From: Saitoella complicata NRRL Y-17804
Taxonomy: Eukaryota; Ascomycota; Saitoellomycetes; Saitoellales; Saitoellaceae
Assembly: GCF_001661265.1 (NCBI RefSeq)
Contig: NW_017566998.1
Location: 310,001 to 374,000, forward strand
Reading direction: 5' to 3'
DNA length: 64,000 nucleotides
Shown here: one piece after another, positions 45,701 to 58,498 of the stretch
Layout of the letters: every line of letters starts with the position of its first letter
How positions within the stretch are numbered: the stretch's first letter is position 1
Made by a program: the position numbers and the translations under genes
The notes under the pieces: model-generated
Seen by the model: the letters and a program-made list of their open reading frames with translations, nothing else
Told to the model about the DNA's origin: nothing
The model's database searches: none

Positions 45701-48700
45701 GCTTTGCACAATTCAAAGACAGATGTGGAGTATAAGCAACAAGCATTTCGCTTCTTGGGCTCTGCTGTTAAACTATATTTGCGCACGGAAGAGGTCCCAA
45801 TGGATCTTGCAGCCTCCGTTCAAGCCAACGCTGAAGAGTTCATACGTACCATCGAGCTTGTGGGTTCTGGTAATTTGGGACAAACAACTAATGAAACAAA
45901 GTCAAGCATGGATGATGAGGGATCAGCGCGAAACTCAAAATTAGTCGCTAAAAAGCTTGCTCAAGAGGACAACCTACGAACTCTTTTGCATGGCTGCTTT
46001 CAAGCAGCTGTCCATGACGAACTCCGAGCGGATGCGCGGGACTTGATCATCAATATTTGCGAGCATATAGCTGTGACGGAGGTGCCTGAAGCCCTTGAGG
46101 AGCTCAGATTACGGAAGCAGGGCTTCCTATTGAATCCTGATATAGATGGTCCTTATCTAAGCAACCGAGTCTTAGTGGATGCGATTGCAGACAGTCTTGC
46201 GTCTGATTTCGTCGCCGTCCGTGAGTTGGCAGAAGAAGCTATCGTTGTACTTTATGAGTCTTGTCTGACCATCCTGGGGTCTCCAGAGAAAGCCCGCAAG
46301 CTCCCGTTATTTCATCTGTTGTCAGCTCGATTTTGTCACAGTTGTTTCAAGGAAGATCACCATGAGAAGTACGCAGGGTGCAATGGAATTCGCATTCTCA
46401 GCCGCAGGATTGAATTGGGGAAAAAATGGATGGTGGAGCGGCAGTTGGATTTTGTCCGGGCTCTGTTGTTTGCTCTCAAAGATATGCCTTCGGAGATAGC
46501 ATCGTCTGTCCTTGACGATGCTCATGAGACGCTCACTTTCATTGTCAGAACATGCAACCAGACTGACGGCGATGAAGACGCGACCGTCAAAGATGGGCGA
46601 TTGGCAAATCTTGTGTGTCTACTGATTGTCGATCTTTCCAATTCCAATTCCACGGTCCGTGATGCCGTGAAGTCGTCGTTTAAACTGCTCGCGGAGCTCA
46701 CTTTGAAGGAGCTGCACGAGCTGCTTGCACCGGTCCGAGATAGGCTTCTATCTCCTATCTTTACCAAACCGTTGCGTGCATTGCCCTTTGCCATGCAGAT
46801 TGGGCATATCGATGCGATCACGTTTTGTTTGTCATTGAAACCGACCTTCCTTGAGTTCAATGATGAACTCCTGCGATTGTTGCATGAGGCACTCGCCTTG
46901 GCGGACGCAGAAGATGAGGCTCTGGTTACTGTGAGTGAGACATCGCAGTATAAGAATGCGACGTCGCTGGTCAACTTGCGTGTCGTGTGCATAAAGCTTC
47001 TCTCTAAAGCCATGGCTTGCTCGGATTTCTCGTCGCCCCAGCAAGCGCAGACGCGAGGACGCATTATCTCGGTCTTCTTCAAGAGCCTGTATTCCAAATC
47101 CAATGAAGTCGTGGATGTCGCGAACCAAGGATTACGTCAAGTTTTGGCGCAGAATAACAAATTACCCAAAGATCTTCTACAAGGAGGTCTTCGGCCAATT
47201 CTTATGAATCTCTCGGATCACAAAAGGTTGAATGTGGCGGGCTTGGAAGGCCTTGCACGTCTCCTCGAGCTTCTGACCAATTATTTCAAAGTCGAAATTG
47301 GTCGAAAGCTTCTTGATCACTTGCGAGCTTGGGCGGACCCTCAAATTCTCCACCAGGCTGCTGCCAGGGCTCTTAATGAACACCATGCAATCAAGATTAT
47401 ATCAGCAATCCTTAACATATTTCATTTGCTTCCGTCACCGGCAAGTATGTTTTTGGAAGAGTTAGTTACGATCGTCATGGACCTCGAGGAGAAAATGCGC
47501 CGTACGCAATCTAGTCCGCTCCGTGCACCGTTACTCAAGTTTTTGAACCGGTACCCAACTGAGGCTTGGGCTTTCTTTTCGGTTAAACTCGGACAAGTAG
47601 GGTTCAGCCGCTTTTTCGTCCAATTGCTCTTAGCTGAAGAGAGTGCGGCCCTCCGGTCTACAGTTATGGACGACACTCCTACTTTGATCCAGCGAGGTTT
47701 TGGATTGAATCAGCCAGAAGATCAACCCGCCACGCCGCTTGTCGGTATTCGCATCGTTCAGGCTCTATGCCGCTTCCAGAGCACGTATATTAGCCAACAC
47801 ACCGATGTCATAAATGTGCTCTTGCGTGCGAGCAAGGTATTAGCCGCGATGGATGAAGAAAGTGCATCAGTCCTGACAACTGGGCAAGGCCTGGACGCTC
47901 TGATTGACACCTTCATATTCTACTTGAAAGAACAAGAAGACAATCTCGACGTCTTCTTTAGTCTTTTCGAAGTTCTAGCATCCAAAAAGGGGCTGATGAC
48001 ACACACGTTTGAGGACTACATTATGACTGGTATTATTCGGAATCGGTCATCAGCGTACCGCCGCAGCGTCATCGCACGCTGTCTGGATCTCTATCAGAAA
48101 GCTGATGTTCCCTCCCGCCTGAAGAGTACTATATTCCAGAAGCTCGCCAACCCCATCTTAATCGCGGGGTACAAGGGGCCTTCCTCAGAGGAAAGGCTTC
48201 TTGATAAAGACATGGCTGATATGATGCACTTGAAGATATGGAAGGCAACCCTTGCCGATGAATCGCTTTCTTCAGACCATCTTTTGCGGATTGAGCTCCT
48301 CCAAATGACGGCCTTGCTTCTTAAATACGATCATGTCCTTTTCGCTGAGCATCGGAAAGACATTATCAAGTTTGCGTGGAATTTCATAAAAGTCGACGAT
48401 ATCACGAGTAAACAAGCCGCATATGTGCTTATTGCATACTTCATAGCAGCTTACGAGACTCCGGCGAATATTGTGCTGCAGATATATGTGGCGTTGTTAC
48501 GGGCTCATCAGCAGGAATCACGGGTCTTGGTCAAACAAGCTTTAGACATCATTGCCCCGGTTCTGTCCCTCAGGGTGCCGCCCACGCCAGAGTCACGCTA
48601 CCCGCAATGGGCTAAATGGCCCCGCCGTGTCATCGCCGAGGAAGCGTCAAACATCCCTCAGTTGATGATTCACGTCTATCAGTTCCTTGTCGGGCATGGA

Positions 48701-51700
48701 GATGTCTTTTATGAATACAGGGATCATCTCATGTCGCAGCTTGCGAACGCCTTGTCAAAGCTAGGTCTGCAGTCAAGCGCTACTCCGGAAACAAAGACTC
48801 TGTCGTTAGATATCATTGATCTCATCCTGCGATGGGAAAGTCGTGTCTCGATGGACTCTGCTGATATTGGAGAACCTGGAGGTCGTGATGGCGAGAAGAC
48901 TATCTTGGGTAAAAAGAAACTGGGCGACGCTATGGACGTTGATCAAAGCTCTCAAAGCACCACTCAGATGAGCAGTTATATTTCTCCTGTCCTTCGTGAT
49001 CGTGTCATTGAGTATTTGCTTCGCTTTATATGTGCTTGCCCTGATCAAGGTTCAAAGGGACCACTTTCAACTCGGGCTAGCAAACAACTCGAAACCTTGT
49101 TGAGCGGAGAGTTCTGGCGTGATGCTGCTATTGAGCTTTCTGTCTTCGAAAAGAATCTTGTCACGAACGATGTCACTGAAGCAACCATTCCGGGATACGT
49201 CAATGCATTGGGAGCGCTTGGCGTCGTCCTAGACCATTTGCCTGACTCAAAAATTCTAGAAGACGTCTTGTCTCTTCAACAGCTTCTGGATAAGGGCCTT
49301 CGAAGCGATGCCGCTGCCATCCAGGAGCATATGCAGCCCATTGTGGCACGCATTCTTCGTGCAATTCCCAAGCCTGCAGATGACGAAGACGAGCCATCTG
49401 CAAATCTTGAGTTTCGCGCGGCGATTGTGTCCATCATTCAAGAGAACGTCCAAAATCTGGTCAATCTCAGTGGTGCTATCATGCTAGCTTGGACGTTGTG
49501 TCAAGACTGGCCTGACACGCTCGATCCTTTGATCCCTGGTTTGCTGAAAGCGTTCCAGAAACTGGCCAAAGATCACATTTCACCTCCACAACTTCCTCAG
49601 GCCCCTCCTGCCGCTGCTCCCACGGGAGGTGTAGCTGAACAAGTCGCGGCTGCCCCCACTGTTATGGATTCCGAGAACATCATCGTATCGCTCGGAAGAA
49701 TTGTTGACTTCCTTCGCCTCCGCATATCTCATCTTGGAGATCAACGACGATGGTTCTTGAGTGCTTTGGTACAACTCATAGAGAAATCTCCGAATGCCGA
49801 GTTGTGTTCGAAAATCTTGGAAGTTGTTCGAGAATGGGTCCTGGGCAAGAATGAATCATTTCCTACTGTGAAAGAAAAGACTGCGGTGCTATTGAAAATG
49901 ATGACCTTCGATAGTCGCGGGGATCCGGCACTGGTGAATAGGTTCTTGCACTTGCTCATCGACATATATCAAGACCCAACTATTGCCCGCACGGAACTAA
50001 CTGTCCGCCTCGAGCAGGCCTTTTTCATGGGCACGAAAGCTGATGACTACACCATCAGAAATAAGTTTATGGAAGTGTTTGACAACAGCATGTCCCGCAA
50101 TGTATTCACGCGACTGAACTACATTCTTGGAGTGCAGAACTGGGAATTCCTCGCGAATAACTTCTGGTTGCATCAGGCAAGTCAAGTTTTGGTGGGCTCC
50201 GTGATTGCCGACGCTCCGCTGGAATTCCAAGATGGCGATCGATGTTTGCGCCCCTTAACAGCGTTGAGCATTTGGTCAGGCTTCGATGATATGGAAATCA
50301 CGGCCAATGATAAACTGGAATCATTCATTGCTCGTCGGCGAGAGTTTATCGAAAACGATACGCGAGTGCAGGCTGGTGATGTGGTTGTATCGCTGGCTCA
50401 GCTTCAGCATCTTGAAGTCATCACTGGGCATCGCTTGTGGATAGAGCTCTTTCCCCTCGGATGCTCTGCTGTTAGCAAAAAAGATCGCCAGGAATTGTCC
50501 AGGTCTGTCATTGCCCTTTTGGCTAAGGAATACCACAGTAAGCAATTGGAGAAGCGGCCAAACGTGATACGAACTCTGCTTGAAGGTATTGCGCGGGCTT
50601 CCCCCTCGTTACCTTTGCCCCCACATCTTGTGAAGTATCTTGGGAAGTCATACGATAGTTGGTATGTTGCCTTGACGTTGTTGGAAGAAGCGTCAACTAC
50701 TCGCGTTTCAGGTGGTGACAATCCTGTTCATGAGAGCACATTGGATGCCCTGGCAGAAACGTACGCTCTTCTTTGTGAGGACGACATGTTTTATGGTTTG
50801 TGGAGACGAAGGTGTCAATACCTTGAGACTAATGCCGCGATCTCCTATGAACAAAACGGTATGTGGGATAAGGCGCAACATATGTATGAGACGGCACAGA
50901 TCAAAGCCCGTACCGGCGTTCTTCCCTTCTCAGAATCGGAGTACAGCTTGTGGGAAGATCATTGGATTTTGTGTGCCCAGAAGCTCCAGCAATGGGATAT
51001 CCTCACGGATCTTTCGAAGCACGAAGGGTACTCTGACCTCTTGCTTGAGTGTGCATGGCGCGTAACCGATTGGACTGCGGATCGCGAGCCCTTGGAGGCT
51101 TCCATCAAAACTCTCATGGACACTCCGACACCGAGACGCTATACGTTTGAGGCATTCATGGCTCTTCAGAAGGCTCAGTTGAAACTGGAGCCCATCCAGG
51201 AATTCTCCAGGGTATGTGACGAGGGTATGCAGCTCACTCTACGGAAATGGCACAGTTTGCCTTCGACAGTCACTCAAGCCCACATACCTTTACTGCAAGC
51301 TTTTCAACAGTTTGTAGAGTTGCAGGAGGCGAGTCAGATCTACGCAAGCTTAGCATCCACACATGCACAGAACCTCGACAGCAAATCACAGGAACTAAAG
51401 GGCATTCTGACAACATGGAGGGAGCGACTTCCCAACATGTGGGACGACATCAATGCATGGAGTGATCTTGTGGCATGGCGGCAGCTTATTTTTGCTGCCA
51501 TTAACCGCGTGTACCTTCCACTGGTCCCTGCCTTGCAGCAGCAAAGTGCAACGGGAGCAGCGAACTCCAGCGCCAATTCCTTCGCATACCGAGGCTACCA
51601 TGAAACAGCTTGGATCATCAATCGCTTTGCTCACGTCGCTCGCAAGCATCAATTGCCTGAAGTATGTATCAATCAGCTGACTAAGATTTACACTTTGCCG

Positions 51701-54379
51701 AATATCGAGATTCAAGAGGCATTCCTGAAGTTGCGGGAACAAGCGAAGTGTCATTACCAGAATCCTAACGAACTGAATACGGGTTTGGAGGTCATCAGCA
51801 ATACAAACCTCATGTATTTCAATACGCAACAGAAGGCAGAGTTCTTTACTCTCAAAGGAATGTTCCTCGCAAAACTTCGTCTCAATGACGAGGCGAACCA
51901 GGCATTCGCAACAGCCGTACAAATTGATTTGACGCTCGCTAAGGCCTGGGCTGAATGGGGTTTCTACAATGACCGTCTCTTCAAGGAGAATCCTCGTGAT
52001 TTGAATTCTGCTTGCAATGCTGTGTCTTGCTACCTGCAAGCCGCCGGTTTGTACAAGAATGGAAAAGCCAGAAAGGTGCTCAGTCGAATTCTCTGGTTGC
52101 TTAGTTTGGATGATGCGCAGGGAACTATATCTCGTGCGTTTGACTCATATAAGGGTGAAGTTCCCGTTTGGTATTGGACGACCTTCATTCCTCAGCTTCT
52201 TACGTCCCTGTCTCACAAAGAGGCCCGGCATGCCAGACAAATTCTGGTTAAGATTGCTAAGAGTTATCCGCAAGCGCTCCATTTCCAGCTTCGTACAACT
52301 AAGGAGGACTATACTGTCATCAAACGCCAGGCCTTGGCTGCTGCCGCGCAATCTGTGTCTACCCGAGCTGGCGCTGGTGTCAAACCGCCACAACCTGCTC
52401 AAGCTGAAGGCCAAAGTTCTGCGGGTAACGGTACTGATACAACAACTAACACGACCAGCGCTCACCTGGCTCAGACGCCTGCTGCTCCAGGCGAAGTCAA
52501 GACCGAGAATGGCACTGCCACGCCTAGGCAGTCTGCTGCTGTGAAGCCTGCATCACCGGCCGTGGCGAGTCCGCAAGTGCATAACAGACAACCTTGGGAG
52601 CACGTTGATGACATTATGTCGATCCTCAAGACGGCCTACCCCCTGTTGGCACTATCCATGGAGACCATGGTGGATCAGATTCAGCAACGTTTCAAGTGTC
52701 CGCCAGATGAGGATGCGTATAGGTTGATCGTGGCCTTGCTAAACGATGGTGTTCAGTATATTGGTCGGCTGTCTTCACCGAGTGAAGATACAAAGCTGCC
52801 CCCGGCCACAGAGGCAAATATCTCTCGCTTTGCTGAAAGTGTTTTGCCCAAGCACATCAAGTCTGCTTTTGAAGATGACTTTCTCAAAGAGAAGCCCAAC
52901 TTGCAAAGCTATGTGGCCAAGCTTCGACACTGGCGAGATAGGTTTGAGGCGGTGCTTGATAGGCGTCCACATCAGCAGAATCTGGAGCAATGCAGCACGT
53001 TCCTTACCGAATTTCAATATCAGAAGTTCGATGAAGTGGAGGTTCCGGGTCAGTACCTGCTGCATAAAGACAACAACAACAACTTTGTGCGTATTGACAG
53101 ATTCCTGCCTACGCTTGACGTAGTGCGCGGACACGGAGTGTGTCATAGGCGACTCACTATTCGTGGGCACGATGGCAGTCTGCATCCCTTTGCTGTGCAA
53201 TATCCAGCTGCAAGGCATTGTAGGCGGGAGGAACGTATTTTTCAGCTGTTCCGCATCCTGAACGGCGTTTTGTCGCGACGGAAGGAAAGCCGAAGACGTA
53301 ATCTTACTTTCAACTTGCCTGTTGCTATTCCTCTAGCACCTCATATTCGTATCGTGCAGGACGACCCATCTTATGTTTCGCTGCAAGGCGTGTACGAGGA
53401 GTACTGCGATCGCGTTGGTCTACACAAGGACGACCCTTTGAGATACTTTGCGGAAAAGCTCAGAGCAGCCTATGACCCCAAGCATCAGGTGATTACGTGA
53501 GTCAGATTTTACAAGCTTGTACTAACGCGTTACGATAGCGAGCGGACTTGACCAGTATCAAGTTGGAGGTTTTGGAAGCAATTCAGTCAAAGATGATCCC
53601 GGATACTATTCTTTATGAGGTATGATGACATGTTGCACGCATAGCCATGCCGCCACTAATCGCATGTCTCATTCAGTTCTTCAAGCGTACTTTCCCTTCT
53701 TTCTCGGACTTCTGGCTGTTCCGGAAACAATTCACGGCGCAATATGCCAGCCTAACCTTTATGACGTATGTCATGTGTATCAACAACCGGTTCCCGCACA
53801 AATTGTTCTTTTCGAGGTCAACGGGCAACATTTGGGCCACGGAGTTACTACCAGGTCAGTGATATTGAAACGGTGTATACATGTTATGGCTCTCTGACAG
53901 GCAGTTCAGCAATGGCACCAAACAGCCCTGTCTTTCATAACGGGGAAGCCGTTCCGTTCCGTTTCACGCCGAACATTCAAAAGTTCATCGGTCCTATCGG
54001 TATCGAGGGTATCTTCTCGTGCGCTGTTATGGCTATCGCACGCTGCCTTACGGAACCGGAGTTCGAGTTAGACTTGTATCTGAGCGTATTCGTCAGGGAT
54101 GAGCTTATGTATGTTTCCCTTGTGCAAGCTTTTACGGATGTACGCTAACCGTATCGCAGCACATGGTTTACCCAGCAGCATCGTCCCGTTGCGCAGGATG
54201 CGCAGCTTAGGGAGAAGGTTGCTACGAACGTCGATCTTATCGTTCGAAGGGCCTCATCGCTTTCGCATGTAGCGCAGGGTAACATTCCTGCCAACCAGAC
54301 GATCATAGATCTCATCTCTCAGGCCGTGAATCCTCGGTCTTTGGCGAGTATGGACTCTCTTTTCATGTCGTGGTTGTAG
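42793..54379 (+). CDS. TRA1: TRA1, SAGA/NuA4 scaffold (PIKK-like pseudokinase)
   Basis: Seven exons: 42793-42844, 42897-43054, 43109-53496, 53556-53619, 53677-53854, 53901-54108 and 54160-54379, giving 3,755 residues (yeast Tra1 has 3,744). Most is HEAT/TPR solenoid, including the FAT region ([20 protein letters not shown]). The kinase-like end has [39 protein letters not shown] and [15 protein letters not shown]; it lacks the catalytic DXXXXN/DFG residues of PI3-kinase-like enzymes, as expected for Tra1. The FATC end is [23 protein letters not shown]. Tra1 binds activators and brings SAGA and NuA4 acetyltransferases to promoters. One exon of 10.4 kb without a stop shows that the locus is intact; introns cluster at the two ends. 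Confidence 0.97.
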
Positions 54380-54988
54380 GGGAGTAGAACCATATTGCGA
54401 GTTTCTTGATGGGTTTCTTTTTACTTTGTGCCACCAAAGACCATTGATCCTCGTGGATCCATCAAAGACCCTTGATCCATCGAAGACCCATGAAATTTAG
54501 CCAACCTCACGATCCAAACCTGGACACTAGGAATTCCACTCTACTTGAATACTTTCCGACTTTATTCGTGTTTATTTGTACAGTTGAATGACTTATTCGA
54601 GTGCCTTTGCTGGAAGTGGAATATGTTATTCCATATTTGTGCAATCACGAATCAGGTATTCGTGACAGTCGAATGCGGGGGGCTCGCAGGGGCCTACCTA
54701 CTTTGGATATATACAAATCGTGATGACTTCTTGGGCTTCCCTCTGCCAAGGTGGATGGGTGTGACACCTTTTTATTATAGCTCATTCTGGTCTCAACTGA
54801 CCTTGTTTGGCACTTTACAGGACCTCGGCTCGATATCTGGAGTGAGATATCTCAACGGCTTGCACTTACAGCTGGTTGCAAAATGCCTGTCGCAATCTGC
54901 AGGTAGCTGCACATGCTCCGTAAACCCTCACCGTAAAACCAACAGAACAACTCCATTGAAGGCCTAGGAAGGTCGCAAACGGTTCGAA
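54380..54988. other. Intergenic region between TRA1 and a Tc1/mariner element
   Basis: At 54432-54493 three loose tandem units resembling CCATCAAAGACCCTTGAT repeat, probably in the TRA1 3' region. Near 54648-54668 a TCACGAAT..ATTCGTGA inverted pair forms a small palindrome. An open frame at 54545-54967 encodes a Cys/Phe-rich peptide with no family features. The left end of the transposon at 54989 must lie somewhere here, but I could not identify its terminal repeat. Confidence 0.4.
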
Positions 54989-56084
54989 ATGTTCGGTGAG
55001 ATATGCGACAATAGCACACGGTCCATAGTTATCGAGAACTACATCGAGGGCTATGACGTTCACCAACTCAGTAAGATCATCAACCGATCGGTACAAACCA
55101 TTTACAGGATTGTCAAGAGATTCGAGGAGTAAGGCACCCATGAGCGCCTCCCTACCACGAACTGTGGTAGGACGCCTCAGATTGACTCCCGCATAGGCAT
55201 GGTAAGTGACCTGCCCCATCGAGGACCTTGGCTGAAACGCCGGGCATGGCATGACAGCATATCAAGGCCCTGTATGATCTGAACCCTACCCTATACCAGG
55301 ATGATTGCGCAGAGTTTATGACCAGGAATTTGCAACTTCACTATCGAAGTACCATGTCTGTCGATACCTCAAAAAGATTGGATATACTCGAAAGACTCTT
55401 ACGCTAAGGGCAGCAGCACGGAACGGCATTTTACGTGCGCAACACGCCATATCAATGGCTGAATACAGTCAAGAACAACTGGTCTTTCTCGATGAGTCTG
55501 CTGTCGATGAGAGGACTGCTACCCGGAAATTTGATTATGCGCCAGTCGGTACTAGGGCGATTGAGGAGAGACCGTTTGCTCGAACCAAACGTTGGAGTGT
55601 ATTGCCTGCACTTACCTCGACAGGGCTGTATGCTTTATCGGTCTTTCAGGGATCCTTCAATGCTGATCGATTTGTCGAATTCGTCGAACATGAACTGCTA
55701 CCGATTCTCAACCCCTACCCTGGTCCGAACAGCGTGGTTGTCCTTGACAACTGCCGTATCCATCATGACGAAAGGGTATATGAACTCATTGTTCAACGCG
55801 CTGGATGTCGACTTCATTTTTTGCCGCCTTACTCACCAGACCTCAATCCAATCGAGCTCTGCTTCAGTATGATGAAGGCCTGGATGAAGCGCAACAATAA
55901 GCATGAGTTAGTTCGATCAGACCCTGAGGGTTACATACGCTGCGCAATCGACTCAATCAATGAGCACCCTGACAAGATCCGCAACTTGTATATGAACTGC
56001 GGTTATGCATTGTCAGATGCAGAGTTACGTCGGTATGTCGATTATAACAACCAGGTCACTATTGATGCTAGGGCAACTATGTAG
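54989..56084 (+). pseudogene. Tc1/mariner (DDE_3) transposase, inactivated
   Basis: An N-terminal helix-turn-helix starts at 54989 (MFGEICDNSTRSIVIENYIE, then SKIINRSVQTIYRIVKRFEE). It is stopped by TAA at 55130-55132, although GTHERLPTTN, the usual continuation, follows in frame. A 65-nt intron (55202-55266, GTAAGT donor) joins to ALYDLNPTLYQD. A one-base loss near 55303 then shifts frame to the long C-terminal frame 55305-56084. That frame carries an intact DDE core: FLDESAVDE, VVVLDNCRIHHDE and YSPDLNPIELCF. Two lesions in an otherwise complete gene suggest fairly recent death. It differs clearly from the 6379-7149 transposase. It could be a past source of transposase for the TA-flanked MITEs, but no shared end was seen. 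Confidence 0.85.
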
Positions 56085-56389
56085 TCACTTTTTTCTAGCT
56101 TGTATGAGTAGGTTTTTCGATCGAAGCAATACATTCGTTTATTTTCAGTAACCTGCCATTCTCACGGGCAGATTCCCTCACAAAATGGCTGTACGTATGC
56201 CCAAATGCAATGCATGAAGATGTGGTCTTCAGTAACCACCGACTCTAGTTGCAGCAAAGTGCATACTACTTGACACCAGGGGTGGTGAGTACGGTAGCGA
56301 TTGAAGTAAGGTGTTGAGCTTTGTAAGGTCATTGTGAAAGAACTAAGCATGCTATCGAGAAAAGAAGAATACCACATAAAAGAGCAGAA
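56085..56389. other. Short intergenic stretch
   Basis: About 305 bp between the rightward transposase and the leftward family gene. It should contain the right end of the transposon. No clear terminal repeat and no gene are seen. Confidence 0.35.
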
Positions 56390-57795
56390 CTAGTAGATAC
56401 TTTCTGACTCATCGGGAACCTCGTAAACCTCGAAGGGTCTTGCTTCCAGTCGTTTAGCGTTGGAATCCTTCTCCCGCATAATACCTTTCCATACTGGCCA
56501 GCAATTCTTCATGAGCATGACCCAGCCCTTCTTAGCAGGTGGTAGACCATCATCCGGTATCTTTTTGAGGTCGTTGAGGCGAATGCCGTGGTCAACCACT
56601 GCATCCCTGACTACATCAATATTGAAGTTGGTGTAGGCAGGGGCATGTCTCCCAACATACTCCAAGAATCCATCCAAATCATCTCCTGCTGGTCCTGAAA
56701 GAGGGCTCGAGCCTCTCATGGGTTGCGCTTGGTCTGGTACCTGAGTCGAAGGGGGTGCTTGGTTCAAGTCAAACCGGCTGATTGTCATGGGCGTAGGTAG
56801 GTGCGAATGCCCACTTGAAGACCTGCTTTCAGGTGTTGCCGAGGGTTGATCTGTTGGTTTGAATGCTTCACGCAAGCTGTTGAACATGGTGTCATGTAGG
56901 GGTGGTTGATCGAGCGTGACCCCAGGTTCTTCATTGGCAATATAGTCTGCCCATCGATTCTGCTGGTGCATGTTGATGTGTCGATGAGCCTTACTCAATG
57001 GGTGAACGTAGCATAGGTTTTGATGGTGCTGGGCGCATTTGTATTTTTGCTGAAGGGACTGTATGGCAAGCAACTTGTGGTAAGCAACAGGGTCTCCCTC
57101 GATGTTGACAGAAACATCCTGAAGGGCCCTCGTAGTTGCTGTATTCCTAGCCCTTGCGAATGGAATGTTGCGGGGCCTTGACTTCTGCTGGGAGGACCTA
57201 GTCGGAGTTTCGAGGTCTTCGGTACGGGAGAGAGACTGGATTTGCGGTACGAAGCGCGTATCGATTTGAATGAAAACTGTCCACTCGATCTTAGGTACCA
57301 TGCGCTCAGCGTTGACGGCCTCAATGAATGCTTCCCAGTCGAGGGGGTACCGTAGTCGACACCATGGTGCATCCTTGGAACGACCGCGTACAACTTTCCA
57401 TTGAATGTAGGGAGTAAGGGAGTGAATGTTGATGCCCTCTTTGACCACAGGGTCCTGACGCAACTCCTCGAGGGCGAGATTGAGCAATAGTGGTTGAACA
57501 AAGTCCCATTCTTTCAGGGGGTCGACCATGAAGGTCCTTGGGCATACCTAAATTTCGGCTCCCTAATAACGATTACCTGAACCATGAAATCATCGTATTG
57601 ACTCATAGGTTCAGGAGCTGGGTCTTCGATTTCGAGATCAATGACTGTTTTGGTACGTTTAACCCTGGCGGGTGGTTTTGACGGGGGGCTTGAACGCAAA
57701 TCATCCTCGAGCCTAGGCGGGGGTTTGGGGGTGCGGCTTGAAGCCCCGAGCTGAACTGGTTGTTTGGCTGCTCCTCTCAGCTTCCTAGGAGGCAT
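56390..57795 (-). CDS. Unnamed Agaricomycete transposon-associated protein, best copy in window
   Basis: Two frames follow each other: 57795-57514 (MPPRKLRGAAKQPVQLG start, Pro-rich, then DDFMVQVIVIREPKFRYA) and 57529-56390 (TFMVDPLKEWDFVQPLL onward). Only about 30 nt with GT..AG ends could be an intron here, too short for this genome, so a small frameshift is more likely. Downstream are a mixed domain with YIQWKVVRGRSKDAPW and LDWEAFIEAVNAE, a Cys/His segment (CAQHHQNLCYVHPLSKAH), a low-complexity linker and a C-terminal helical domain starting DLDGFLEYVGRHAPAYTNF. The same order is seen in broken form at 4999-5944 and in part at 2958-3350. Function is unknown. The Cys/His segment could bind metal. 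Confidence 0.6.
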
Positions 57796-57890
57796 ATTGA
57801 TGGAGTTATGACGCGTTTTGTTGGAGTGTCGATGTCAGACGCGCAGGGGTGATTTTAGGCCCTGCGACAGGCATTTTGCAACTAGCTGTA

Positions 57891-58498
57891 CTGCTGTGTG
57901 CAAAATTCTTGACGTGACTTTCCCATGTGCGCGCGAATCGCAAACTCCATATGACAAAAACCCCTTAAACAACATAGATAAAGGCCTCGGAGGTCGAGTA
58001 AGGGTTCAAACTGATCATACCTATCCTTAGCAATCACGTCGTGCCACCGGTTTTGGGCCACAAGACCTCCCTCAGTCGCTTCATGCTGAAATGGTGTTTT
58101 CAGTGAAAAGAAAGAAACGGACCCTGGAAGGCACTACGGATGCAGCGCTGGGTCACATGAGATAGAAGGAGCTTGGATGAACATGTTCTGTGTGTGGTTT
58201 CTTTGATTCTAACAGTTTTTGAGGTTTGTGGGTCCAGAGAGTGTTTTCGATGCTTTCATGCATAATCATGCAACATCATGCACCCGGGCCGAAATCCTTC
58301 ATAATGTCACAACTCTATGAGAACCGGTAATACACGCGTTTCGGGGACATCTATCAATTCCTAAGAGTTTGTTCTATCGACGTCTACCCTGAAATCGCCC
58401 TCCCAAGCCTTGTCTATGAAGATGGGGGGGGTTCATGAAACTATCCCCGCGCAGATAGGCGGTAAAATGCGCCGCGTCAAGAATTTTGCACACAGCAG
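57891..58498 (-). mobile_element. 608-bp MITE-like non-autonomous DNA transposon, copy 2
   Basis: Same length as copy 1 (2170-2777) and in reverse orientation, with TA on both sides (57889-57890 and 58499-58500). In this copy the terminal inverted repeats extend beyond 18 bp through TTGACG at both ends. About 25 differences from copy 1 by eye, including two single-base length changes in homopolymers, give roughly 96% identity. It begins 96 bp upstream of the start of the family gene at 57795. Confidence 0.9.

Noticed and set aside
54545-54967. 140-codon open frame before the Tc1/mariner element
   Set aside because: No family features, no intron signals, and it lies in a low-complexity palindromic stretch.
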